Shown: piece by piece, positions 23,317-32,370 of the stretch | Layout of the letters: every line of letters starts with the position of its first letter | Position numbering within the stretch: the stretch's first letter is position 1 | Source: an uncultured Eubacteriales bacterium | GTDB taxonomy: Bacteria > Bacillota > Clostridia > Oscillospirales > Acutalibacteraceae | NCBI GenBank assembly: GCA_934464615.1 | Contig: CAKSKA010000002.1 | Span: 1 to 64,000, forward strand | Direction: 5' to 3' | Length of the DNA: 64,000 nucleotides | Translations under genes and position numbers: made by a program | The notes under the pieces: model-generated | The model's input: the letters and a program-made list of their open reading frames with translations, nothing else | Database searches by the model: none | Told to the model about the DNA's origin: nothing

Positions 23317-25051
23317 ACTTTTAAATAATATGCGCAAAAAGGAAAAACTTATGGCGCTGCTTTGCATTGTGCTTGTTGTGGCGCAGGTTTATTTTGACCT
23401 TCGTCTGCCGGATTTTATGACGGAGCTTACCGTGCTTATTAAAACATCGGGAACAACGGCAAGCATTTTTAACGTGGGCTTAAAAATGCTTAGTTGTACC
23501 GCAGCCGGTGCCGCACTTTCCGTCGGCTGCGGCTTTCTGGCGGCAAAAACCGCCTCGGGATTCAGTTTTACCGTCAGGGAAAGGCTGTTTCATCATGTAA
23601 TGGATATGGGCAGCGAGGAAATGCAGGATTTTTCCGTCCCCAGCCTTATTACAAGGACAACCAATGATATTACTCAAATTCAAATGATTATTGCAATGGG
23701 GTTGCAAATGATGATCAAAGCGCCGATAATGGCGGTTTGGGCTATCGTTAAAATTTTGGGCAAGAGTTGGGAACTGTCGGCAGTAACGGCGGTATTTGTT
23801 GTTGTGCTGTTTGTAACCGTAATATTAATAATGAGTTCCTGCATACCCAGATTTCGCTTGGTACAAAAAATGACCGATAAAATCAACCGCACCGCAAGGG
23901 AAAATCTTACCGGTATTAATGTTGTACACGCCTTTAATGCCGAGCAATTCCAAAATGACAAATTTGATGTTCCGAGCAAGGATATGATGGACCTGCAAAT
24001 GAAAAACCAAAAGCTGTTTGCTTTGGTGCAGCCCTCAATGACGCTTGGAATGAACGGTCTTGCGCTTGCAATATACTGGGTAGGGGCTGCGCTGGTAAAC
24101 AACATTGCCGCAGCCGATATGCCGGCACGTCTTACCATGTTCAGCGAGGTTTTGGTTTTCAGCACATATGCAACCTATATTGTTATGTCATTTATGATGC
24201 TGGCAATGATTTTTATGCTCTTGCCGCAGGCGCAGGTATCGGCAGAGCGTATTAACGAAGTTTTACAGCGCAAAGCCTCAATAACCGAAGGCACCGTGCA
24301 AAACGGCAGCGAAACGGGTACGGTGGAATTCCGTAATGTGTCGTTCCGTTATCCGCAGGCATCGGCAGATGAACTTACCGATATAAGTTTTAAAATAAAC
24401 AAAGGCGAAACGCTGGCCGTCATAGGCGCAACCGGCAGCGGAAAAACAACGCTTGTAAGCCTTATCCCCCGATTTTACGACGCGACAGCCGGCGAAGTGT
24501 TGGTGGACGGCGTAAACGTAAAGGATTATACGTTTGACGCGCTGTACGACAAACTCGGCTACGTTACGCAAAAAGCCGTTCTTTTCTCGGGTACAATACG
24601 GGATAATGTATTTTTCGGAGAAAGCGCCGCTGCGGCTGACGATGCCGACCTTGACTTTGCCATGGAAATTTCGCAGGCAAAGGAATTTGCCGACAAACTT
24701 CCCGGCGGCATGGAATACGGCATTGCGCAGCTCGGCAGGAATATATCCGGCGGACAAAAACAGCGACTTTCCATTGCCCGTGCTTTAGCGCGAAAACCGG
24801 AAATTTTAATATTTGACGATTCCTTTTCCGCTTTGGATTATAAAACGGACGCAAAACTGCGTGAAGATTTAAAACTGCACTTAGGCGACGTTACAAAAAT
24901 TATTGTTGCACAACGCATAAGCACAATTCGCCATGCGGATAAAATAATTGTGCTTGACCGCGGAGAAATTGTGGGAATGGGTACGCATGACCGACTTTTA
25001 AAATCGTGCAAGGTATATAAAGAGATTGCAGCATCACAGTTAGGCAAATGA
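23309..25051 (+). CDS. ABC exporter half-transporter (membrane domain plus ATPase), subunit 1
   Basis: The 580-residue protein has an N-terminal type-I exporter domain with six helices (about 1-310) and a C-terminal ATPase. Walker A is GATGSGKTT, the signature is ISGGQKQR, and Walker B is EILIFDDSFSALD. The residue after Walker B is Asp-Ser and not the usual catalytic Glu, so this is likely the degenerate nucleotide site of a heterodimer. It pairs with the next gene as a multidrug or lipid exporter. Confidence 0.93.
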   Translation: MFKLLNNMRKKEKLMALLCIVLVVAQVYFDLRLPDFMTELTVLIKTSGTTASIFNVGLKMLSCTAAGAALSVGCGFLAAKTASGFSFTVRERLFHHVMDMGSEEMQDFSVPSLITRTTNDITQIQMIIAMGLQMMIKAPIMAVWAIVKILGKSWELSAVTAVFVVVLFVTVILIMSSCIPRFRLVQKMTDKINRTARENLTGINVVHAFNAEQFQNDKFDVPSKDMMDLQMKNQKLFALVQPSMTLGMNGLALAIYWVGAALVNNIAAADMPARLTMFSEVLVFSTYATYIVMSFMMLAMIFMLLPQAQVSAERINEVLQRKASITEGTVQNGSETGTVEFRNVSFRYPQASADELTDISFKINKGETLAVIGATGSGKTTLVSLIPRFYDATAGEVLVDGVNVKDYTFDALYDKLGYVTQKAVLFSGTIRDNVFFGESAAAADDADLDFAMEISQAKEFADKLPGGMEYGIAQLGRNISGGQKQRLSIARALARKPEILIFDDSFSALDYKTDAKLREDLKLHLGDVTKIIVAQRISTIRHADKIIVLDRGEIVGMGTHDRLLKSCKVYKEIAASQLGK

Positions 25052-25081
25052 TAATAATCAAACTGCACAGAGGTAAGTAAA

Positions 25082-26854
25082 ATGAAATCAAACAAAAACA
25101 AAAACGGTATAAGTTCCGCCGTACCGAGAATTACGGAATATATGCGTTCCTCCATAGGATTTATCGTTACAGCTTTAATTCTTGCGGCTTTAAGCGCGGT
25201 TATGACAATTATAGGTCCCGACAAAATAGGACAGATAGCCACCCTTATGTCGGACGGTCTGACCGGAGGCATTGACCTTGCCGCCATTGCAAAAACAGGT
25301 ATTTTTCTTGCGGTAATATATTTGTTAAGCGCAGTGTTCGGATTTATACAACACTACATTATGGCGGTTGTTACGCTTAAAATGTCCTACCGTATGCGCG
25401 GCGAACTTTCCGCCAAAATAAACCGTGTGCCGCAAAAATATTTTAACACCACTTCTCAGGGGGATATACTCAGCCGTATTACAAACGATGTATCCACCCT
25501 GCAACAAGGACTTACAAACAGTTTGCCCACAATTATAAGCGCCGCAACACAGTTTGTAGGCTGCCTTATTATGATGTTTTTGACTCAGTGGCGGCTTGCT
25601 GTTGTGTCGGTAGGCGTAACGCTTGTAGGTATGCTGCTTACAGTACTTATAATGTCAAAATCGCAACGTTTTTTCTCCGCAAGGCAAAAAAGTCTGGGCG
25701 AACTTAACGGATATGTTGAGGAAATGTATTCGGGACACGAAGTTGTGCGCATAAGCCGTGCCGGCAATAAAGCAGGCGCCAAATTCGACATATTGAATCT
25801 TGCGGTTTATTATGCCAACTGGAAATCGCAATTCCTTTCCGGTATGATGCAGCCGATTATGAACATTATAGGAAATACGGCATATGTTGCCGTCTGTGTT
25901 TTCGGCTCTGTTCTTGCAATAAACGGTACAATAGAGTTCGGCGTAATTGTTTCGTTTATTTTGTATGTACGGCTCTTTACGGCGCCGCTTACACAAATAG
26001 CGCAGGGTATGACGAATATGCAGACCGCATCCGCTTCCGCGCACAGAATTTTCGATTTCCTTGAAAGCGAAGAACTGCCCGACGACAGCGATAAATCAAT
26101 ACCGTATACGAACGTACGCGGTGCCATAAGCTTCAGCCATGTACGGTTCAGCTATCCGGATAATCCCGATAAAATAATTATCAAAGATTTTTCCGCCGAT
26201 GTACAGCCCGGACAAAAGGTTGCAATAGTAGGGCCTACCGGAGCCGGAAAAACAACAATTGTTAATTTGCTTATGCGGTTTTTTGAGATAAACAGCGGCA
26301 GCATAAAAATAGACGGCGTTCCCACTACGGAAATGAGCAGAGCCGACGTACACCGATTATTCGGCATGGTTTTGCAGGACACATGGCTGTTTGAGGGAAC
26401 AATACGGGAAAATCTTGTATACAATATGGAAGGTATTACTGTGCAGCAGTTGGAAAATGTGTGCCGTGCCTGCGGTCTTGATAAATTTATACACGCCATG
26501 CCGCAGGGATTTGACACGGTTATTCACGAGAGCGCAAATATTTCGGCAGGTCAAAAGCAACTGCTTACAATCGCGCGTGCCATGCTGCAAAACGCGCCCA
26601 TGCTTATCCTTGACGAAGCGACATCATCGGTGGATACCCGTACCGAACTTTTAATTCAACACGCTATGGATGAGCTTACAAAAGGCCGCACAAGTTTTGT
26701 CATTGCGCACCGTCTTTCTACAATTAAAAATGCCGACCTTATACTTGTTATGCGTGACGGCGATGTAATTGAAAGCGGAACCCATGAGGAATTGATGGAA
26801 CGTAAAGGATTTTATGCCGAGCTGTACAACAGCCAGTTTGATAAAGCCGTATAA
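25082..26854 (+). CDS. ABC exporter half-transporter (membrane domain plus ATPase), subunit 2
   Basis: The 590-residue partner also has a six-helix membrane domain followed by an ATPase. Walker A is GPTGAGKTT and Walker B with catalytic Glu is MLILDEATSSVD. The signature is ISAGQKQL and departs from LSGGQ. The complementary defects (no catalytic Glu in subunit 1, altered signature in subunit 2) fit a heterodimer with one active site. It lies 30 bases after subunit 1 and ends at a strong terminator. Confidence 0.94.
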   Translation: MKSNKNKNGISSAVPRITEYMRSSIGFIVTALILAALSAVMTIIGPDKIGQIATLMSDGLTGGIDLAAIAKTGIFLAVIYLLSAVFGFIQHYIMAVVTLKMSYRMRGELSAKINRVPQKYFNTTSQGDILSRITNDVSTLQQGLTNSLPTIISAATQFVGCLIMMFLTQWRLAVVSVGVTLVGMLLTVLIMSKSQRFFSARQKSLGELNGYVEEMYSGHEVVRISRAGNKAGAKFDILNLAVYYANWKSQFLSGMMQPIMNIIGNTAYVAVCVFGSVLAINGTIEFGVIVSFILYVRLFTAPLTQIAQGMTNMQTASASAHRIFDFLESEELPDDSDKSIPYTNVRGAISFSHVRFSYPDNPDKIIIKDFSADVQPGQKVAIVGPTGAGKTTIVNLLMRFFEINSGSIKIDGVPTTEMSRADVHRLFGMVLQDTWLFEGTIRENLVYNMEGITVQQLENVCRACGLDKFIHAMPQGFDTVIHESANISAGQKQLLTIARAMLQNAPMLILDEATSSVDTRTELLIQHAMDELTKGRTSFVIAHRLSTIKNADLILVMRDGDVIESGTHEELMERKGFYAELYNSQFDKAV

Positions 26855-26858
26855 AGCA

Positions 26859-26897
26859 ATACCGCAGACGCCGGCCGGCGTCCGCGGTATATTTTTT
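26859..26897. terminator. Bidirectional terminator
   Basis: ATACCGC-GACGCCGG and CCGGCGTC-GCGGTAT form a GC-rich stem between the convergent ABC and MMPL genes, followed by ATTTTTT on the plus strand. Confidence 0.88.
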
Positions 26898-29800
26898 ACT
26901 TACCTTTTAAATTTTTAAGCGACAGCTTAAGTACAAATTTATCAAGCAAATAAAGCACTGCCGGCAGTACGACCGTAATCATTACAACGGAGCATACCGT
27001 GCCTATGCCTATAAGCAGCCCTACAGTGGAAATTGAATTTTGACTTGATATAAAGTGAATTACAAATCCGCACACGGTAAGTATAAGTCCGGAAGTAAAC
27101 ACGGTGGGCATAGCGGCTTCAACCGACATAATAAGTGCCTGCCGTTTATCAAAATCGTCCCTGTAAGCAACATAGTTGCTTGACATTAAAATGCCGTAAT
27201 CTATTGTGGCACCCATTAAAATACAGGTGGAAACAATATAACTCATAAAGAATATTCCGTTGCCCAAAAGCTGTGTGCTCATGGCAATAAATATTGCGCC
27301 CTGAATAACCGCAACCAAAATTACCGGCAGGGACAGCGACCTGAAAATCACCATTACTATTACAAATATTGATATAAGCGTAAACACGGTTATAAACGTA
27401 TTGTCGTGGTCGAAAGATTTTTCAAGATCGTAAGTGGAAACTATTTCGCCCGTAATATAAGCGTCACCGCCGAATATATCCTTTACTTTGTTTGTCAGAT
27501 AATCAACAAACTGCGTAGTATCTTCGCTTTCGTTGAGCAGATTTACCGACAGCAGCATACGGGAATAATCTTCCGACGAAAACAGATCCTCCGCCTTTTT
27601 TATATCCTTATTGGCGTCGGCCACTTTTTGTCGGTTTTTATCGGTCATTTTTTGCTTTAAAAGCGTGTTGGAATCCATGTTTGCATTAACAAAGTCAAGC
27701 AGATCGCACGCCTGCATAGGCGAAGTCAGCGCGCCGGTAACATACGACGCATACTTTATATATACACCTGAAATTTTATCCTTATCCATTGCCGCCGACG
27801 CCATATTGCTCTTAATTTCATTTTGCAATGCCGACAGTTTATCGTATGCGTTTTCGTAAGTAAGTTTTGCGTTGTCGGTAAAATACTTATTAACCGTAAG
27901 CATATCCGCAAGTTTGTTGCGGTTTTCGTCCGTAAGGAACGCGTGTACGGCAGTATTGGATTTATCCGCTGCTTCTACATATTCCGCAAAAGTTTTACCG
28001 CTTATTTTGCCGTTCGGCATAGCGCCCGTACTGTAAAAATACATAATATATATTTGCTGCACAGACTCATCCGTTACGGAAATTTGCGGCGTTTGACCGG
28101 AAAGTCCCGATGCCACCGTGCTGAGTACAGGTAAAAACTGCTTATATCCGTATTCCGCATTAACGGCATTGTAAAGCGTATCGTATTTTTGTATTTCAGC
28201 CACGGTTTCGGCATTTGTTATTTGTCCGCTTGATGCCAAAAACTTCATCATAGGCAAAAACGGTACCGTGGTGTCGACCGGCTTACCTGCGGCGGCAAAA
28301 TATCCGTTATAAACCGCATTAAGCTGTGCGTCCGACAAAGCAACGCCGCTGTTTTGATAAAGCCAACCCTTAAGTGCCGCTTTATCCATGGGCGTTTCCA
28401 TTTGGGATTTGAACTGTACAATCCCTGCGGACAATGTTTTAAGTTGAGTTACCGCTTCTTTACTGAACATTTTTGCGGTATTTTTGTTTTCCGATGCGGT
28501 AATAAAGTAATCCAGCATTTCGGTAAAATTGACGTTTTTCTGTGCAACGCTGTCATAAAAGTACATACCGTAAATCTGCTTTACAGAAAAAATATCAATA
28601 TCCGTACCCGACATTACGCCCGTTGTAAGTTTATCGTGCAATTCCTGCGCTGTTTGGCTGCCTGCGGTAACATCGGCTGCAACCTTTAGTGTTTTAAGTG
28701 TTTTAACGGTATCTGCGTCTACAAATTCCTTAACGTCCTCATCGGTATCAAGGAGCGTATCGGCAAAATTTATAAAGTCCGCAAAGGACATTTGCAGTGT
28801 TTCGGGGGAGTGATACAAATTATACATTGTAAACAGCATTTCCGTGTCGCTTTCGCTGAGTTCAAGTTTTTGCACTGCCGTTGCCGCGTCATACGGCTCC
28901 CTTACGGTGTTTGTATATGCCGTATAGTTTGTAAGCACCTGCTTGCCGTCGGATGTGCGGTAGGCATAAAGCTCATCGGCAAGTTTTTGCTCGTTTTCAA
29001 AATTATTATCGATATTTTTATACACAACAACAACCGAATTGTTGTTTCCGAAAACATCCGAGATTGCGCGGTTTCCGGATTTTGTATCTGTAAAAAGGAA
29101 TGAGTTGCCCGTTTGCAGAGCGCCGCAGACAATTACAATAACAAGCGCTGTGGGAACAATAATTTTACCCGCTTTAAACGCTATGCCGCAAAACGCTTTT
29201 CCCTTAGGCACAAACGGCTTCTTTTTTGTTTTCCTCATAAGTTTATCAAGCAGCAGTACAAGGGCGGGCAAAAGCGTAAGCGATGTAATCGCCGAAATAA
29301 CAATGCCCTTCATCAGCACAATGCCTATATCAAAACCTATACGGAACGACATAAACAAAAGCGCAAGCAAACCTGCTATTGTTGTAAGCGCGCTTGCCGA
29401 GACCGGTTTTATAACGGATTTTATTGCCGCCGTCATCGCGGCGCTTATGTCATCCGTCTTTTCTTTTTGCCGGCGGTAAGTATGCAGCAAGACTATACTG
29501 TAATCTATAGACAGCGCCAACTGCAGTATTGCCGCAATTGAATTTGTTATATACGATATTTCGCCGAAGAAAATGTTTGTTCCGCGGTTTAAAAGTATGG
29601 CAATTCCCGATGCCGCCAGAAGCACCAACGGCTCAAGCCATGATTCGGACGTAATAAGCAATATTGCTACAACAAGGCAAAGGGACACGGCAAGTATATA
29701 CACCATTTCGCTTGTAATGGCATCCTGCAGCGCCTGTTTTTCCACCGTTGTGCCGCCGTACTCAACATCATATTCCGACAGCAAGCCATTTAAATCGGCC

Positions 29801-30186
29801 GCAACCTGTTTTGCGTTTTCCGAATAATCGTCACCGTCTATAATTACAATAAACAGTGCATTGCCGTCTTTATAATATGTTTCGTCGTACTTGTCAAAAT
29901 TTACGTTAAGTACATTAGGCACGGTTTCTATTGTATCGCGTATTTCATCTGCGGTATCGGCGGAAACATTTTTAGCCATAACCTGAATATTACCCGTCAT
30001 ACCGAACTGCGCGTCTATAATGTCAAGCGCTGTTTTTGTTTGTGTGCCGCTGCCGAGATAATCGGCAAGGTTGTAATTTATTGACACTTTGCCCATAAAT
30101 ATTACCGACAGCACTGCTGCCGCGCAAAACAGTAAAATAACAACCGCAGACACAACACGGCTTTTGGCGCGGTTATTTTTTCCCAT
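26896..30186 (-). CDS. MMPL/RND-family transporter
   Basis: The ATG at 30184-30186 follows AAAGGAGGGC, giving 1096 residues. Two RND halves are visible. Each has a membrane helix, a large extracytoplasmic loop and a five-helix bundle with the family's sterol-sensing-like core (SIDYSIVLLHTYRRQKE; TIDYGILMSSNYVAYRDDFD). Asp and Tyr in both DYGI/DYSI motifs fit proton coupling. The first loop of the second half is unusually long, about 500 residues, mainly helical. YdfJ-like lipid or drug export is expected. It is divergent from a TetR gene, its probable repressor. Confidence 0.92.
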   Translation of the reverse strand: MGKNNRAKSRVVSAVVILLFCAAAVLSVIFMGKVSINYNLADYLGSGTQTKTALDIIDAQFGMTGNIQVMAKNVSADTADEIRDTIETVPNVLNVNFDKYDETYYKDGNALFIVIIDGDDYSENAKQVAADLNGLLSEYDVEYGGTTVEKQALQDAITSEMVYILAVSLCLVVAILLITSESWLEPLVLLAASGIAILLNRGTNIFFGEISYITNSIAAILQLALSIDYSIVLLHTYRRQKEKTDDISAAMTAAIKSVIKPVSASALTTIAGLLALLFMSFRIGFDIGIVLMKGIVISAITSLTLLPALVLLLDKLMRKTKKKPFVPKGKAFCGIAFKAGKIIVPTALVIVIVCGALQTGNSFLFTDTKSGNRAISDVFGNNNSVVVVYKNIDNNFENEQKLADELYAYRTSDGKQVLTNYTAYTNTVREPYDAATAVQKLELSESDTEMLFTMYNLYHSPETLQMSFADFINFADTLLDTDEDVKEFVDADTVKTLKTLKVAADVTAGSQTAQELHDKLTTGVMSGTDIDIFSVKQIYGMYFYDSVAQKNVNFTEMLDYFITASENKNTAKMFSKEAVTQLKTLSAGIVQFKSQMETPMDKAALKGWLYQNSGVALSDAQLNAVYNGYFAAAGKPVDTTVPFLPMMKFLASSGQITNAETVAEIQKYDTLYNAVNAEYGYKQFLPVLSTVASGLSGQTPQISVTDESVQQIYIMYFYSTGAMPNGKISGKTFAEYVEAADKSNTAVHAFLTDENRNKLADMLTVNKYFTDNAKLTYENAYDKLSALQNEIKSNMASAAMDKDKISGVYIKYASYVTGALTSPMQACDLLDFVNANMDSNTLLKQKMTDKNRQKVADANKDIKKAEDLFSSEDYSRMLLSVNLLNESEDTTQFVDYLTNKVKDIFGGDAYITGEIVSTYDLEKSFDHDNTFITVFTLISIFVIVMVIFRSLSLPVILVAVIQGAIFIAMSTQLLGNGIFFMSYIVSTCILMGATIDYGILMSSNYVAYRDDFDKRQALIMSVEAAMPTVFTSGLILTVCGFVIHFISSQNSISTVGLLIGIGTVCSVVMITVVLPAVLYLLDKFVLKLSLKNLKGK

Positions 30187-30225
30187 AAAAAGCCCTCCTT
30201 TATTCGCTTTCCGGTTTTGCATTTG

Positions 30226-30254
30226 TTGCAAACTTTTACAGACTTTAGTATAAT
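30226..30254 (+). promoter_or_regulatory. Promoter of the TetR gene
   Basis: TTGCAA (30226-30231) and TATAAT (30249-30254) are separated by 17 bp in the 152-base divergent region. AACTTTT and AAAAGTT flank the -10 as an inverted pair and could be the TetR operator controlling both directions. Confidence 0.55.
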
Positions 30255-30338
30255 GGAAAAAGTTAAAAAGGTAAAGTACACATTTTTATCAACAGTAAGA
30301 AATTGAACTAAAACATTAAAAAAGTAAGGATTTAACTT

Positions 30339-30902
30339 ATGAAAACATACCGAAACGCACAAAGGACAAAAAAATGGATACGGCAGGCATTTACCGAAAT
30401 GCTGGCCGAAAAAAAGGATATTGAAAAAATTACGGTAACGGAATTGGCAAAACGTGCCGATATTTCCAAAACCACCTTTTATTATCATTATCCGGATATT
30501 TACGCCGTTGCACAGGAATTTGAGGACGAACTTACAGAACAGTTGTCCGCGGCGCTTACCGAATTCGGTAAATCGGTTACGCCCGAAAATGCCGACTTTG
30601 AGCATTACACACGCGGAATCATATCATTTTTAAAGGAAAACGAAGAAAACTACCGCCTTGTAATGTGCGCTTCATCTCCCCGATTATTTACGGAAAAGCT
30701 GAAAAAAATTATAGCCAAAAAAATAACCGAGAGCATTACATTTGCGCCGTTTAAAACAGACAGCAAAAAATGGGAAGTACAGGTCTTTTTCCTCTCCGGC
30801 GCATATGTAGATGTGGTTGCGGAATATTTTAAGGGCGGTTTTTCCGTCGGATTTGATACCGTTGCCGAAGTTCTGTTGGAAGCCACCGCTAAATTAGTGT
30901 GA
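30339..30902 (+). CDS. TetR/AcrR-family transcriptional regulator
   Basis: The 187-residue protein has an N-terminal TetR HTH: TKKWIRQAFTEMLAEKKDIE, then ITVTELAKRADISKTTFYYH, and YPDIYAVAQEFEDEL. The ligand-binding C-terminal half is unassigned. It probably represses the divergent MMPL exporter. The last codon and stop (GTG TGA) come from a lone end of the 273-bp repeat family, so the native C-terminus may have differed. Confidence 0.92.
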   Translation: MKTYRNAQRTKKWIRQAFTEMLAEKKDIEKITVTELAKRADISKTTFYYHYPDIYAVAQEFEDELTEQLSAALTEFGKSVTPENADFEHYTRGIISFLKENEENYRLVMCASSPRLFTEKLKKIIAKKITESITFAPFKTDSKKWEVQVFFLSGAYVDVVAEYFKGGFSVGFDTVAEVLLEATAKLV

Positions 30903-30915
30903 CAGGACACGAACC
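30897..30915. repeat. Lone end of the 273-bp repeat family
   Basis: GTGTGACAGGACACGAACC, preceded by TTA, is identical to the left terminus of copy 2. The following bases do not match, so it is a truncated or excised relic. It supplies the TGA stop of the TetR gene. Confidence 0.7.
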
Positions 30916-30957
30916 GCAAACCGTACCGATAAATAAAGCGTTAAAGCAAAAAATTCA

Positions 30958-30990
30958 GGGACCGTAAAACTTGTGTTTTACGGTCCCCTT
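30958..30990. terminator. Bidirectional terminator
   Basis: GGGACCGTAAAAC and GTTTTACGGTCCC form a perfect 13-bp stem between the convergent TetR and glycerol-3-phosphate dehydrogenase genes. Confidence 0.88.
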
Positions 30991-30992
30991 TA

Positions 30993-32009
30993 TTATTTGT
31001 TTTCAAAATAATCGCAGGCAAAGTTTCCCCACGGAATATCCGGTACGGTATTTTTTGTTATGCGGTCATGTATGTGCTGCATAAGCGGATAATCCGAAAT
31101 CCTGTTTCCGAAGTATCTGCCCAGCAATTCTATAATCGCGACCGATTCAAGCGTCACACCTGCCAGCATCTCGCGTGCGGTTGTAAATTCCGTGCCGCTG
31201 CCGAGTATTACGCCGAGCCGTCTTGTTCTGCCGCCGAAAACCGTAACATAAAGGTCGCCGACGCCGAACATAAGGGCGTTTTCCTTTCCGCCGAGCAATT
31301 TGATTATAGAATTCATTTCCCGTGCCGCCTCGTAAAACAGGCCTGCCTGCGCGTTATATTTTTCCGGACGCGAAGCGTCGTTTTTTGTATAAACGCCTAT
31401 TGCAAGACTTACAGCCATTGCATATGCGTTTTTAAGCGCCACCGCTGTTTCAATACCGTTTATATCATCAGTTACCGAAATGTGATAATAATCTGTACCC
31501 AAAGCGCCCCGCAATTCGTTTAATATTTCCTTATCTTTGCCGCAAAAAGCAACCTCGGTGTGTATTCTGTCGGCAAGTTCAAAACTTATGCACGGACCGC
31601 CAACCGCATTAAAGGATACATCCTGCCTTAAAGAAGAAAACCAAACGGGGAAAGGCGACAGCGAGCCGTCAGCGTTTTCGTGCAGTCCTTTTGTAATGGC
31701 AAGCACTTTCTGACCGCTTTTTAAATACGGTATAACATTTTGTGCAAACCACTCTACACCGAAACTTGAAACACCGCAAATAAGAATATCACACTCCGGA
31801 ATATTACCCTGTATTTCCGCAAACTGCTTAAAAGAAATATCTCCCTTCAGCTCCCTTTTAAGCGTTTTGTGGTAATTGTTTTCCTTAAGTCCGTCTATTA
31901 TTTCGGTGTCAAGCGGAGTTCCGACCAGCACTACCGAATGTCCGTTATCAAGTGCGGGGACCGCCATTGCGGATCCCATCATACCCGAACCGATTATAAC
32001 TATTTCCAT
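30993..32009 (-). CDS. NAD(P)-dependent glycerol-3-phosphate dehydrogenase-like protein
   Basis: The ATG at 32007-32009 follows an AAAGGGTG site, giving 338 residues. A Rossmann motif (VIIGSGMMGSAMAVPALDNG) is followed by a GpsA-like helical domain with the conserved ALKNAYAMA and the MFGVGDLYVTVFGGRTRRLG segment, corresponding to GDL...R.R in GpsA. It should reduce dihydroxyacetone phosphate or oxidise glycerol-3-phosphate. Its place as last gene of the glp cluster supports this. Confidence 0.82.
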   Translation of the reverse strand: MEIVIIGSGMMGSAMAVPALDNGHSVVLVGTPLDTEIIDGLKENNYHKTLKRELKGDISFKQFAEIQGNIPECDILICGVSSFGVEWFAQNVIPYLKSGQKVLAITKGLHENADGSLSPFPVWFSSLRQDVSFNAVGGPCISFELADRIHTEVAFCGKDKEILNELRGALGTDYYHISVTDDINGIETAVALKNAYAMAVSLAIGVYTKNDASRPEKYNAQAGLFYEAAREMNSIIKLLGGKENALMFGVGDLYVTVFGGRTRRLGVILGSGTEFTTAREMLAGVTLESVAIIELLGRYFGNRISDYPLMQHIHDRITKNTVPDIPWGNFACDYFENK

Positions 32010-32022
32010 TTCTGTCACCCTT

Positions 32023-32370
32023 TTATTTTATATTTTTAGTTGCAATAACGTTTGTTCCGAAAACATCACCGATTATTATATCACCTATACGCACCGGCGC
32101 GCAAACACTTTTTGCGCGGATAAGTTTCATTACTTCAAAAATCTTATCCTTCGGTATGGGATTTTCCGTTTTAACGCTTACCATTGTATCCTCGCGGTTT
32201 TCAACACGGACAGACGAGGTTACGGTGCGCGTCGGATTTGTACATTCATCTTTTGCATACTGTTCGCCTTTAGGGCAGCTGTTTCCCGTAACGGTTATGC
32301 TGCCGCCGTCAATGCTTACTTTAAGCGCACAACCGCGCGGACAGATTATACATGTCATATCTTTTGTCAT
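32023..32370 (-). CDS. DUF1667 protein of anaerobic glycerol-3-phosphate dehydrogenase
   Basis: The 115-residue protein begins with a Cys cluster CIICPRGCAL (Cys7, 10, 14) and another Cys in GNSCPKGEQY, probably binding an iron-sulfur centre. DUF1667 proteins occur with GlpA- and GlpB-like flavoproteins in Firmicutes and are presumed electron-transfer partners. Its ATG overlaps the preceding gene by 4 bases. Confidence 0.88.
   Translation of the reverse strand: MTKDMTCIICPRGCALKVSIDGGSITVTGNSCPKGEQYAKDECTNPTRTVTSSVRVENREDTMVSVKTENPIPKDKIFEVMKLIRAKSVCAPVRIGDIIIGDVFGTNVIATKNIK

Noticed and set aside
23309..26854. Two independent ABC exporters
   Set aside because: Complementary defects (missing catalytic Glu in one, altered signature in the other) and the shared operon indicate one heterodimer.
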